Shown: piece by piece, positions 1-11,562 of the stretch | How the letters are laid out: the number at the start of each line of letters is the position of its first letter | Position numbering within the stretch: position 1 is the stretch's first letter | Source of the DNA: Vermamoeba vermiformis | Taxonomy: Eukaryota; Tubulinea; Echinamoebida | Length of the DNA: 64,000 nt | Direction: 5' to 3' | Assembly (NCBI GenBank): GCA_045837725.1 | Contig: JBEWZL010000101.1 | Location: forward strand, 372,001-436,000 | The notes under the pieces: model-generated | What the model saw: only the letters and a program-made list of their open reading frames with translations | Database searches by the model: none | Told to the model about the DNA's origin: nothing | Position numbers and translations under genes: made by a program

Positions 1-1968
1 TTCTTAAAGAATCTATATTTAACCAAATCTTCGAGCAATGTCTCGTTCATGATCAGCGGTGAGCGCACGCATATTTCGCGCACTGTGTTTAAGCTAGAAA
101 GCAATAATATAAGCTTACATGTACTTTTACATACTTTAATTGTCGGCTACTTACCCAATAGCAATAACTTCTGGCGGTCTTCGATCGGTGATGAACTGAT
201 CTACGACTGCTTTGAGTGCAGGTTCAATAACCTCTGGCGGAACAAAGTTATGGCACGATTGAGCCAATAGAGCCAAAATTTGTGTAATGTCTACAATATA
301 ATATGTTAGTTCTATTATATTGATAATATAATGCTAAGACTTACGTTGTTGGTGAGGAGCGATGTAGCGCTGGATCCAAGAATAAAATTGTTCTAAAATA
401 AGCTTATGGCAGCTAATTAGCTTAGCCAAGAAGCTCATCATCATAATCTTAATCTCGAACTTTTCATTGCTCTTCTTAAGCACGCCAAAGACCTTCTCCA
501 TGTAACCATGAGGATCGTGGATCAAGTTCATAGCGGCAGCATTGTAGCTCTTAGTATCGTTCAAAGACTCTTCTAGTTCTTTTTTCTTTTCTTTGTTAAG
601 TTCGGCTAAGGCAGCTTTCAACTTCTTGCTCTTTTTCTTGGTCTTCTTCGAGGCAGTATGACCGAACTTCTTGTAGATCTCGCGACGATTTAATTTCTGC
701 AGGTAAGTTAGTATAAGGTACCATCAGCCTCTATATATTTAGTACCCACCTCCTCATCTTCATCCTCATACTTCTCTTCTTTAGGAACCAAGAAGAATCT
801 CATAGTAAGCACCTGCATCTGCGAGTCCTTCGAGAAAATACCAGTGCAGATAACGTTGACTGTCTTAGCATCGCGCCTGTATGACAATAAAATATTAGAT
901 ACTGCGTAAGCATAACAATAACAGTTGAAGGAAAGAAATAAAAACGAGCTGATCAGTTGATAATTTGGAAACATGTTAATATTCATCCTCTTCCTATCAT
1001 AATAGCATCATTTAAGCTCGAAATTATTTCATTACGAATTTTAAACCGATAAAAAGTTCGTCAACGAGATCACGTACCAGATGCCCTTACGATAGAGCTC
1101 AATAATTACTTCGAGCGACTTTCTTGCGGCAATGGCAGTCGGATCTTGCAGCATTGTGTACATAAAGTTTTGAAGGCTCTTGTTCGTCTTCTCATCTTTC
1201 TTCTTCAAGTTCATGCGCTTGATGTCATTGACGATATGATTGTGCAGCAATTCGCGCAGTTTCTTATCGGGAATGCGGAATAATTTGAAGAATAGAGGAA
1301 GAAGACTAATAAAAAATATTAGTAAATTAGTTTCAACCGAGATCTGGATCAAGTAATAATTATTCTCGTTATCTAATGATTCTAATGATCGTTATAACGA
1401 GTAAATACATATGAATAATTATGTTCGTGATTATAACAATAAATTTGAAGTTGTTAGGAGAGGCAGATGCGATCCGATCTAAATCACAAAAACGATCTAA
1501 ATCTAATTACCTGGCAGGAGAAAGCAAATTCTTATTTCTCAACGTAATCAATGCCTGCACGATAGTTTTTCTCAATTCAGGCTCGAGGGAAGTGCTGGTT
1601 TGTTCCAACAGTTCGGCGAGCTTGGCTGGGAACTCTTTTAATTCAGCAGGGTATTGAGCGGCCACCTATAATTGAAGATCAATATGAATGCGTCGTCAGA
1701 GAATTTTTTCAATATTTTAGAAGCGAGATCCAAAAACAAATCTTGGATCGGATTTGATTTTAGTAACAAAAATAGAGAAAGGCTGCGCAATGCTGTTACT
1801 TACATTACTCAAGAACTTGATTAAATGAGCAAAAGGTTTGAAATCCTTTGACGGTTTCAACTTGTAGATCTGAATCTGGGACAAGAAGTGTCTGTATTGC
1901 ATCAGGAACTCCTCTTTGTACGCGAGGGCGTCCGATTTACACATAGTCTGCAGCTGTGCTAAATCCAT
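1..1968 (-). CDS. SDA1: SDA1 homolog (ribosome biogenesis and pre-60S export), C-terminus cut by window
   Basis: SDA1/SDAD1 is a nucleolar HEAT-like protein needed for maturation and export of the pre-60S ribosomal subunit. Seven exons can be joined in frame: 1968-1804, 1665-1511, 1306-1078, 876-about 750, 696-345, 290-155 and 93-1. Family blocks appear in order: an N-terminal [20 protein letters not shown] segment, [20 protein letters not shown] split across an intron, a Lys-rich linker ([17 protein letters not shown]), [17 protein letters not shown] and [20 protein letters not shown]. Exon 7 ([17 protein letters not shown]) runs out of the window, so roughly the C-terminal half is missing. 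The donor after the acidic stretch near 750 is the least certain junction; GTGGGT would be used. The start ATG at 1968 gives the usual N-terminus. Confidence 0.93.
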
Positions 1969-2192
1969 TTTGGCGACAATGTATGAGCTGTGTTATTGTC
2001 GTTTTGCAAGATCGCTGAATGGCAAAAAACATAATCGAAAGTGCTGTCGTATGATCTGCCGAAAGAACATGACCACTTCAATCGCGATAATGATTGGTAC
2101 CTAGCTAAACCGAGCTCAAGGCGGATAAATTACATAAATTTTTGTTTTAATAAAAAGTACAAAGGGTTACTAATCCAGATTCAAGGCTCTGC

Positions 2193-3226
2193 TTATTCGT
2201 CAGCAACGCGAATTTGTTCGTTAACAGGGTTGAACACCTTAGGAGCATCTAATTGAAAGTATTATTAGCACCAAGCTCTAATTTTGGACCCGTGGTGCTC
2301 GGCACACTTCTAAACGTGCTACTTACTCAAAGCGTTAGAATTGCTGATGTCGAGCACTTGGGCATTCTTCTCATTGCCGGCCTTGATTTGCTCGTTGATA
2401 GGAGTGAAGGCTTTAGGAGCATCTACGCGAGAAAAAATGTTAACAACCGGGTCCGATCCGCCAATTCTCGAATGCTATCTGCCATGGTCAGAGACTTACT
2501 CAAAGCGTTGGAGTGGCTAATATCGAGCACTTGAGCGTTCTTTTCATTACCAGCCTTAATTTGATCGTTGACTGTGTTGAAAGCCTTGGGTGCATCTGTC
2601 AAAGCAAAATTAGCTTCTAATCTTGACTAATTTAAGGTTGTGGTTTCGGGCAAACAGTTAATGAATGGCTCAATTACTTACTGAGAGCAGTTTGGTGGCT
2701 AACGTCGAGGACTTGAGCGTTAGTGTGCTCAACATTGTGGATTTGAGGGTTGAGAGGAGCAGCACGAGGCGATTCTATTTTGAAACGTTCGATTAGCATT
2801 TCCTATTTTGCTAGTCCATAAAAAATTCGAATTCCAAAATTAATTTCGTATTTTTAGCCTTCTGTGAAGTAAATCTTAACCACAGATTATTTTGTGTATG
2901 GATTCGATCTAAAGATGACGCGTGACAGATTTCCGTCTTTGGTTTTCGGCATTGAAACTTACTAACGGCATTGTTGTGGGCCATATCGAGCACTTGGGAG
3001 TTCTTTTCGTGACCAGCCTTAATTTGGGGATTGATAGTTTGATCCTTCAAGTTTCTGGCATCTGAAATTGAAACGGTGAGCACGCAGATCAAGCAACAGG
3101 TACACTTCTATTGATAGATTAACTTACTGATAGCATTAGAGTGGTGCATATCGAGAACTTGGAGGTTCTTGTGTTCAACATTGGCGACTTGAGGGTTAAC
3201 AGTTTGATCCTTCAAGCCATGAGCAA
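2193..3226 (-). repeat. Tandem exon/intron repeat units of the LIM gene
   Basis: Exons at 3226-3128, 3061-2963, 2774-2682, 2595-2500, 2422-2327 and 2248-2193 are 93-99 nt (last one partial). All begin with a split codon completed by two bases and end one base into the next, so each is symmetrical (phase 1-1) and can be gained or lost without shifting the frame. The units at 2595-2500 and 2422-2327 are the most alike, which suggests recent duplication. Confidence 0.85.
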
Positions 3227-3785
3227 CTAATGAAGAAAAAATAGCAAGTAAGTAAAATAAATATGAAACACACGTAGAAATAGTCACAATTTGTTTTTTG
3301 TTGTTTTTTGCGAGATTTACCTTTGGCGTTGGTCAAGGACATAGATCCGTCGACAGTAGTTTGAATTGGCTTATCACGAGGAGTGTGCTTGTTGCACCAA
3401 ATCTTGTTATTGACGGCAGTGTAAGTCTTCAAGTTCAAAGCCAAACCGCATCCAGGTTCCTCGCCTACAAAAGAATAATTTAGCCGTTGGAAAAAAGATT
3501 TTTTCGCATTATTCAGAAATTTTATGCTAACAATTATTAGTAAATTAAGGTCATTATTTGTTTTTCACTTTTGTTGTGCTAGTGTCCGAAATAAAATAGT
3601 TGATTTTTTGCCTGCTTGATCTACTTACATCTGAAGCAGAGTTTGTGATATTGACCGTTGGAAGTAGTGACAGCCTCGTTGGCGTAGACTATGCACGAAG
3701 AGTGTTAGAAAATCTCGCAGGTACAGTTGAGTTTTCGCTTGTCGTTAAACATACCAGTCTTTTGGCAGATGTTGCACTTGGACAT
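2193..3785 (-). CDS. LIM-domain protein with a tail of exon-encoded tandem repeats
   Basis: Nine exons (3785-3755, 3688-3629, 3464-3321, 3226-3128, 3061-2963, 2774-2682, 2595-2500, 2422-2327, 2248-2193) join in frame to a 257-residue protein. Residues 1-57 form one LIM zinc finger with ligands C4, C7, H25, C28, then C31, C36, C54, H57. The C31-C36 spacing is four residues rather than the usual two. After a linker of about 25 residues come five repeats of 31-33 residues and a partial sixth, with consensus AGNEKNAQVLDISHSNAL. Each repeat is one exon bounded by phase-1 introns. LIM proteins of this size commonly act as actin-associated or signalling adaptors. I do not recognise the repeat; it has nebulin-like length but not its motif. 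No other domain is visible. Confidence 0.88.
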
Positions 3786-4898
3786 TTTGAGTTAATGAAG
3801 AGGTGTGGTGTTTGCTTAGTGTGTGTAGGTTAAAAAGCGACGTTTGAAAGAACAAAAGATTTGATTCTGCTCGCGGTATCGCCAAAGATTTTTTGTATCT
3901 ACCAGGGCTGACAGATCTGCATAACCGTTGCTTGGTTTCGATAACTATCTTTTCAAATATTAAAGTTCATAAGTGCAATGGTATTAATCCATTTTTGGTG
4001 AATCCTTCTTAGTTTGGCCAAATCTAGCAGGAGCTGCACTTCGAAAATGGCTCCTGGCAAGCTAATATAACCTGTATGGCTACACAACACACCTAAATGA
4101 TTTTTAATATTTTTAGGAATATTTTTGAGACCGCTGAGACCGCCCAGAACCTAGATCTAGGTACTGAATTTTGCCCGGTAGTACTGGTGTTCTATGAACC
4201 TACTTTACACCATATCTCGTGTACATTTATTTTCAAAGGCAAGTACTATTATCTACTTCGACGAGACACCTCAAACTAATCACTATCGTTGTTAAAGGGT
4301 TCGTGAAGATGCTGCTTTGACGAGAGTTCAAATTAGTAACGCAAATACTGCCAGCCGAATTGAACTAGCAAAACCTGTTCTACGAATCTCTGAGTAGTAT
4401 TTTCAATTAATACACTGCCTTGGATGAGCTGCGGATGGAGATCTGAGGTTGGCTTTCAGATCTTTCGTGTTACTCATACCTAAGCGATGTACGGATTATA
4501 CTTTATGTCAATGGTTTCACGTGGATCTGTTCAAATGGTTGCTCAAGCTAGATCCAGCTCTCGTGGCTGGGGTGGTGGCAGATCAGACCCTGACTCGTCC
4601 GTGACACATGCCAACCAGAATAACCGAATGCATTTTCTGACATCGCACGAAGGTGTGAAACAGCCGCTGAGAACATTTGGGATGGTTCCAAGGACACAAT
4701 TTCGAATGCTACAAAACCTTCTACGAAGTTCCTCACACTTCCTTTTATGGAAGTCTTCGCGAATGATTTTTTTTTGATAAAACCGAATCGAGTGACGTCA
4801 TATTCAATCAATAACAGAACATAGAACAACACAAGTTCTATTCAAGTCCAAAACAACTTCAACAAAAAACTAAATCCGAATCTCAAAAGTTCAATAAC
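3786..4898. other. Intergenic, divergent spacer between the LIM gene and the SDR gene
   Basis: About 1.1 kb with only short frames on both strands that overlap each other and show no family motif or splice-linked continuation. It must hold the promoters of both divergent genes. I see no RNA gene or mobile element. Confidence 0.5.
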
Positions 4899-5918
4899 AT
4901 GTCATTGAAAGGTAAACTCGCTTTGATCACCGGCGGATCAAGAGGTATTGGCGCAGGCATTGCCATCGAGCTCGCTAAAGAAGGAGCTGATATTGCCTTC
5001 ACATACGCTAGCAATTCAGATGCAGCTCAAAAAGTACGTACATTTGAAACATTAATCCTTCGCTGCCTTACTAATCGATCTTCGCTTTAGTCCGTCGAGA
5101 AGTTGAAGACCTTTGGTGTTCGCGTGCTCGCTGTTCAAAGCAATGTAGCGGATTTGAAGAGCCAACAAGAACTCGTCAAGCAAATCGTCTCTGAATTTGG
5201 AAAGATCGATATTTTGGTCAATAATGCTGCATTATCAGTAGTGACGCCTCTTGGCCAGATTACCGAAGAAGAGTTCGATCGCGTGTTCGCTGTAAACGTA
5301 AAAGTACGCAGATCCCAAAAAAATTCTAAGAAATCACTTAGCTGATTTCTAACGCCGATGTATTACATAGGCACCCCTCTTTCTTATTCAAGCAGTTGTT
5401 CCGCACATGCTTGCAGGCGGATCCATCATTAACATCAGCACTGGTGGAACCAAAGCCGCGCTTCCCTTGCCCGTCTATACTTCGAGTAAATTAGCACTCG
5501 AAGGTCTTCATGTGACTCTTGCTAGAGAGTTAGCCGCTAAAGGCATTCGCATTAATACAGTCTCGCCTGGCTACACCGACACTGAAATGCTCGCTTCGAG
5601 TGGACCTGAAATGACCAAAATTGCTATTGAAGCATCTGTATTTAAACGTCTTGGTAAGTAGTTGATAGGAAATATTATTAACAAGGCACCGGGCGCGGAT
5701 CACTTTTACTTTTTTTGGCCGATCCTAGATTCGCCGCTACGTTAAATTCAGAAACAGAGCTTATATTCTGATATAGGTACATGTACTTACGTGATTAATA
5801 TTTAGGTACGGTCGAGGACGTTGCACGTGTTGTAGCCTGGATAGCGGATTCAAGCAAATCTGGTTGGATCGTTGGTCAGAACATCTCTGCGACCGGTGGA
5901 GTTGTATTGCTTGCTTAG
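4899..5918 (+). CDS. Short-chain dehydrogenase/reductase (classical SDR)
   Basis: NAD(P)H-dependent oxidoreductase of the classical SDR family. Four exons (4899-5033, 5091-5303, 5371-5653, 5806-5918) give about 247 residues, the normal length. The cofactor motif TGGSRGIG lies at residues 11-18 and NNAAL near residue 98. The catalytic region has INIST followed by VYTSSK, i.e. the YxxxK pair. INTVSPGYTDTEM follows, and ATGG near the end is typical of 3-oxoacyl-ACP-reductase or glucose-dehydrogenase-like members. The substrate cannot be told from sequence. There is no targeting peptide, so it is probably cytosolic. The stop at 5916-5918 lies 119 bp from the stop of the convergent F-box/LRR gene. 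Confidence 0.93.
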
Positions 5919-6036
5919 ACCTAGCAACCGTCGTATAAAACTACCGTCACAACGGTTCAGTTTACATCAGCAACTGGAATACTTTTTGGTTATAAAAATG
6001 CCGTCATTACTATAATAACCTCTTCAGTTTAATTTA

Positions 6037-8047
6037 TTAAAAACACTTTCTGATGGATATATTAGGACCACTCTCGTCATATTCTACTTTTGTTTTCCAA
6101 TCTAACGGAGTATTAAGTATTGAGATACTACCTTGATAGATGCGATCCACAACTTTTTTGCCAGTAATGGTCGCTATTGGATTTTGTTCCATAAGTTTTG
6201 CATACGAACTCATGGGAACCACAGTCGCTTCTAATTTTACTATATTTGGTAATTTTTCGAGTATGCGCCAAGACGAGATATTCAAAGCGCAGTTTCTTAC
6301 GTCAACGTGTTCTATATTCAACGAGTCCTTAATCTCTAGTGTACGGATGTGGTGATTGAAAAGTACCAAATGTGACAGCTGATGACATCCGGTGATTTGG
6401 ATCGATTTAATGTCTTCGCTGTAGAACATTTGCAGGTCCTTCAAATTGGTCAAATTATTGAAATGCATCTCGTTGCCTTTAATCTCGCATTGTTTAAGCA
6501 CGAGCCTTGTCAGTTGTGATAAAATTGAGCTGGGTACCGCTTCTAATCTTCGGACTTTGACCAGCTCCAGACTTCTCAAGTTCGTTAATTGAGCTAATCT
6601 ATCAATTAAATCATATACGACTTGTGTTTGTGGTGCTTCGCATTCGAGTGTCAGTTGTTCAATGTTCGTCATTTGATCAATCTTTGCAAAAATATTGTGG
6701 TTGGTGATTTTCACTGAATCCAAGTTTCCGTGAATTCCGTTCTTGATTTGTGCGTTGCTCGTAAACTCTGTCAGCTTGTGATGTCCAGTTATATTAATTT
6801 CTTCGATACCCCTGCGACCCAAAAATTTTAAAACTTCCAAATTTGGGCAATCGATGGTGATCGAGTTCAATCTGAAGTCTGAAGTGATTAACAAAGTTTG
6901 CAGACTCGTTGACGATATTCTGTCATGTGTTGTTCGATAGTCGATTATTAAGTGCAAAAATTGCAATTTCGAACATTTTTCCAATAGCGTGTTAGGCGGT
7001 GTGTTCATCAAATGTTCTTGAATATACAAATGGGTCAATTGTGGCATATGCGGCATTTCTTGAACGATGCTGTCAATCTTGAAGTTAGGTGGTATATTTA
7101 AGCGTTGTAATTGCGTTGCTAATTTCAGCACGTGGGTCAAGTTGTCGCTGAGAACATTGAAATTTGGCGTATATCCGGAGTTAAATCTTGTGTGCTCAAA
7201 GTAATGCAATCCTAATGACTCTAATCGCGTACTGTTCTTAATCAAGCTATAAAACGAGTCCCATGGCTCGGATATCTTGCCAACCGTATTCAGTAGTATT
7301 GCTAAACTCTGTCGATCCAAACATTAAAATCGTTAAGGCAGTCAGATATCGTTCAATATTACCTTTAAATTCTTAGAATGATTTTTATCGAGGATTCTAA
7401 ATATTTCTGGCCAAAAATTGACGTAATCGAAGTTCACGCAACTTTTCGGCAAGGGATCCAAAAGTAGATGCGCTAATTCCTCTGTAAAATCGATATTAAA
7501 TATTGAAATTATATTGACAAAATGGAGTTTAGTATATTTACCTCTTATGGAATCATTTCTAGCGAGATAATCCGTTCCAGGTGGTAAAGAAAGGGATGTA
7601 AGGCGTTTAACGCCTGTAGGATAAATGTCGTTGAAAAATATCTTCTCATCGCCATCATCATATTTATATAATCGCTTTGGCAGTCTTAGTTTCCTCGCAT
7701 GTGGAAATTTCTTTAGCGCCAAGGATGCGAGCTGAAAATCGTCTTGCAGAACCAGTTCGTTTAGCATAATACAATTATCAGTCTAGTATAATTGTATTAG
7801 TAAGTTTTTTAGCGAATAATTTTGATTTCAACTGACACATCCGATTTTAAATTTCTTGAACCGTTAAGTAAAATTCGTATTCGTTGCTAATAATATTGAT
7901 AAAAATACGTACAACTTCTTTCCATAGTTTTGAAACTTGAGCGCTTCTGCCTAAAGATACCAACGGCATCTGCCCACAAATGACACTCAGCGTGTCCTTA
8001 ATTCGAAGCGCTAAAGGCGTCTCGAGCGATGAATTGTTTTCTTCCAT
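6037..8047 (-). CDS. F-box/leucine-rich repeat protein
   Basis: Putative substrate receptor of an SCF-type ubiquitin ligase. Four exons: 8047-7913 (F-box-like, TLSVICGQMPLVSLGRSAQV then SKLWKEV), 7782-7542, 7481-7363 and 7308-6037. The last exon alone encodes over 400 residues of irregular LRRs with recurring LxxLxLxxC/N motifs (for example LTRLVLKQCEIKG and LRSLELVKVRRLE). Total about 590 residues. A GTG codon 12 nt upstream also opens the frame, but the ATG at 8047 is the natural start. It belongs to the same broad family as the genes at 11563, 16455, 22419 and 25276 but is the most diverged and is on the opposite strand. The substrate is unknown. Confidence 0.82.
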
Positions 8048-8425
8048 CTGTTGTTGCACAAATTGAACTTAAAAAAATCTTTTTGGGTTTGAGGATTTTG
8101 CGGGACACCACTAAATTCAGATAATTTACGCGAATTTATTGAGGAGCACCGCAGTATCGCCAGTGTAGGAGTAATTTTGGGAAATGAAGAAGGAGAACAA
8201 GTACCATAGGATAGTTCACATTTGGCAAACGGTAAAGCGCTCTTAGATATCGTTTCTTGCGCATCCGACAACAAAAAATACGCCATAATAATGCAAAAAA
8301 TTCCGTTAATTTTGTTCGAAGCTTGTTCGTGAAGGCTAATGATGAAGGTTAAATTTTGATTTTTATAATTTTTAAAAATAATCCAGATCCCTATTTTACA
8401 AATTATTATATTATATATTGTTATA

Positions 8426-10293
8426 TTATACAGTTGTCGTAGACGCCGCTCTACTTCGTTCTGTTGGCTGAGAGCTGCCATGAGAACCGTGTGATGATTT
8501 GCCTGAAGGAGTTTCAAATGCGAGGATGTTCATCAACGATACTGCATTAATCGCGGTCCATAAGAAGCACCACACGAGCAAATAGGCTGCAAATAATAAC
8601 GAGAATTAGAAAAATATTGTCCAGATCCAGATCTACATCTGTTTCAAAAACACATTTTGGATCGGGTGACGATAGGGATGGATCGATTATCTAATATGAT
8701 TATTATTATACTTACGTATCGGATAATAAGCAGTACCAGATGCGAATAAAATCGCGAAGACAATGAACGACAGCAATAAACACGCACCAATGAGCATTTT
8801 AACGGATGCCTATTCGTAAGTGACATTAATAAGAGTATTGTACTATAATATGATAATAATATAATTATATCATTGATTTTTTATACGTACTCGTCGTAGC
8901 TTGACGTTTCGACCGAGATTTTTGCTCTCGTTCAACCGCAACAATAATTTTGTGCCCGTAATGATATAGAAAGTTGATATTCCTGTAACAACGATCATAT
9001 ACACAATAGCTATATATAGAATTATTAGTAATGATTTCGTTTGGTGTTCAGCGGATCCGTACCGGTGATGAATTGCAACCGTGGAACTTGTGTAAAACTT
9101 CTGAGAAATATTCTGATTAATTGAAGGCACAATAGGCATCCAGAGAGTACGAAGAATGGTATTCTTAATTTGGTGATGAATGCGTGAACGACGATTGCAG
9201 ATCTGGTCATCATTTCGTGCCAGTACAAAACGAACAACAGAATGGCCGATAGAGCGAAGGGAATGGACAGTTCAGTGAACGCGATGGATACTTGTTCCGG
9301 GTAGACGAAGTTGCCACAAAGGGGATCGACATCGAGTACAATCCGAACTGTTAAAAATTAGCAAAAGTAACACTTTGACACGTGTCAAATTAAAATCAAT
9401 TTTACGTACTCGCATTGGATATCATCTCCAAGAATAGGACATAGAATACAACGGAGGTCTTGACGCCACCATAATAGTCACTGAATAGCTTCGCTTTCCA
9501 AATTGCCAAGGCCAAGTTGGTTGCTGGAAAGATCCCCAGAAAAACTGACAGATCCGCGTAAGTTCGTGAAAGAAATGAATGGAGTAACTTACCTAGGAAA
9601 ATATAATACCCGGGCGAATTGAATACGAGTTCCCATTGATTAGGTTCGTCTTGTAATAAAACACCAACAAATTAGTAAATTTAACAACCGCTGAAATTTC
9701 ATACCGCTCGGCACCAGTGTCACGTTCGTAATGCCATTTAGAGACAAAAATGTGTTTGCTTCGATCAATCCAAGCTCAAATATTGGTATAGTAATATTAG
9801 GGATGAGTTCTTTATGGTTAAATCGGTATTTTAAATAACCGGCGCGTCCTGTAAACAATTTAAGTTAATAATTTCCCAGGGTCCATTAATTCATATATCT
9901 ACGTACGGTATTGTTGTGATAAATATAATACAGCCACCGCTCCATTCTTTTGTACGTCAATAATAATTTCGTCGATCGGCAGCGAGTTGGAGTTGACGTA
10001 CATCCGCCGTTTAACTTGATCCTCGCTCGAGTCCGCTGTTACTTCTAGTGTTATTGGGTCTTGTATTTGTTCATTATGACTGCCTATTAATCGATTAATT
10101 ATTAAATTAATTGATCCAGTGTAACGGAAAATTCATAATAATGGATGAAATATTTTCAATACTTACCGACGTAAATAATTTCGGTACTATCCAATTCTAT
10201 TTGAGTACCATTATTTACTTGGACTATTATAATTGAAAACGATTGCCCCACAAATAAAGTAAAAAACAGTATGAGGATGTGTTTCGCAACCAT
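8426..10293 (-). CDS. Multi-pass membrane protein with signal peptide and ectodomain, TOM1/THH1-like
   Basis: Nine exons (10293-10167, 10083-9907, 9848-9705, 9649-9593, 9544-9410, 9347-9063, 9009-8891, 8809-8716, 8586-8426) join in frame. The protein opens with a signal peptide (KHILILFFTLFVGQSFS). A luminal or extracellular domain of roughly 165 residues with N-glycosylation sites follows, then about seven hydrophobic segments. The segment ILLFVLYWHEMMTRS resembles the conserved helix of the THH1/TOM1/TOM3 domain. The C-terminus is Ser/Thr-rich and probably cytoplasmic. In plants TOM1 proteins bind small Arl8-type GTPases; here the role is only inferred. Intron 5 carries a perfect 16-bp palindrome at 9374-9389. 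Two in-frame acceptors exist for exon 5, and the longer version gives a better membrane helix. Confidence 0.75.
9374..9389. repeat. Palindrome TTTGACACGTGTCAAA (copy 1)
   Basis: Perfect 16-bp palindrome in an intron of the TOM1-like gene. It contains the 12-bp core TGACACGTGTCA that recurs across the window and an E-box/G-box CACGTG centre. Confidence 0.9.
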
Positions 10294-11562
10294 TTCTAAA
10301 ATATGACGATATTTTGAACCGCGTTAAATATAGTATTAATAACAAGGCGTTGTGTTCATATTATCAATCGAGACTTGGATAAAGATACAAAAACGCGTGT
10401 GACACTTCGCCCAAATAGGAAATCCTACAGGTGTCAATCCAAGCCTTCCCACAGGAATGAAATTCTAGATGGATGTTATGAAACAATTCCATATTCATGA
10501 CGAATAGGCTGTCTGTCGTTTGGGTCGGTCACATCAAAAAAAAACAAATGTTTATCGGCAATCAAATGGTTTGAAACAATGTGCGAGGTGTCGTTCTATT
10601 CCTTGAGCTACCGTAACCAATAATCATATTTAAGGACTTACTGATTCAGCTCCTTAGGGGTTATTAATACTGCTTGATCCGACGTAGGTTCTGAACATGA
10701 TGTCGAAACTCGGAATTGAAAATTATTGCACTCGAGACACGTGCCTGTACCCCAAAAGTAAGCGTTTATTTAATAATATGGTTATTGTTTGCGTACGTAC
10801 CAACAGAACAGCGAATACTTGAGATCTGTTACCCTATTTGGGTTGCCGCTTAAATACGTGAAAATAATTATCTTCTAAAGTAATGCATATAAAATTCAAT
10901 ATAATAGGTGACTCGGCAAACATTTACGCAAGAAAAATAGAATTATTAGGTAATGTTTTCTCATGCGAATAGGGTTAACGTTTCGCCACTGTGGTAATTC
11001 CTAGAAATATTAATATTATTATAAATATATTATCTAATTATTACCTGCTACGTCGTCTCGTTGAATGGATCAATAATTTGGATCAAAAAAATCGATCAAT
11101 TTCTTTCCCTTGACCACCGAAGAACACAATCCATAGTATCATCATTTAACAGTGGCACAAGAGCGCTCTATAGAATGGCCGCGTGTCGGGCTGTACGCCA
11201 AACTCGTGAGTGCATTTAGATGCGCTTTCTTCCATTGGATTAAACAGGTTCGTTCAATCGCCAAAAATTCAAATAACATTGCCATGAATTTTCTGTTCGT
11301 AATTGGACTCGTGTAATGAAATGCAACTTAATTCGAAATCTAACTTTTCGTCTCAAGTAAAGCGGGAAATATCTGCGAATCCCTTGTAGCAAGCTTCAGG
11401 TGCGTTTCGCAGCAATGCTTTTCGCGAAAGGAAAATGTTCTTGGCCTATTCTATTGCGCTAGAGGCAGCTGGTTAAATGGGACCAGTCGGTGGCATTTTG
11501 CTTGACTCTCGCAGCGAGACAACACGACTAGAATATATATTACGATTGGTCGTATATTAACG
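10294..11562. other. Intergenic, divergent spacer of 1.27 kb
   Basis: Lies between the start of the TOM1-like gene (minus) and the F-box/LRR gene at 11563 (plus). I see no credible reading frame, splice-linked exon pair, RNA gene or terminal repeat. It is the longest gene-free stretch and probably carries both promoters. Confidence 0.5.

Noticed and set aside
4487-4832. Overlapping frames on both strands of about 95 codons
   Set aside because: No family motif, no splice partner, and the two exclude each other; not called.
10294-11562. Possible hidden gene in the largest spacer
   Set aside because: No pair of frames could be linked by splice sites and no repeat ends were found.
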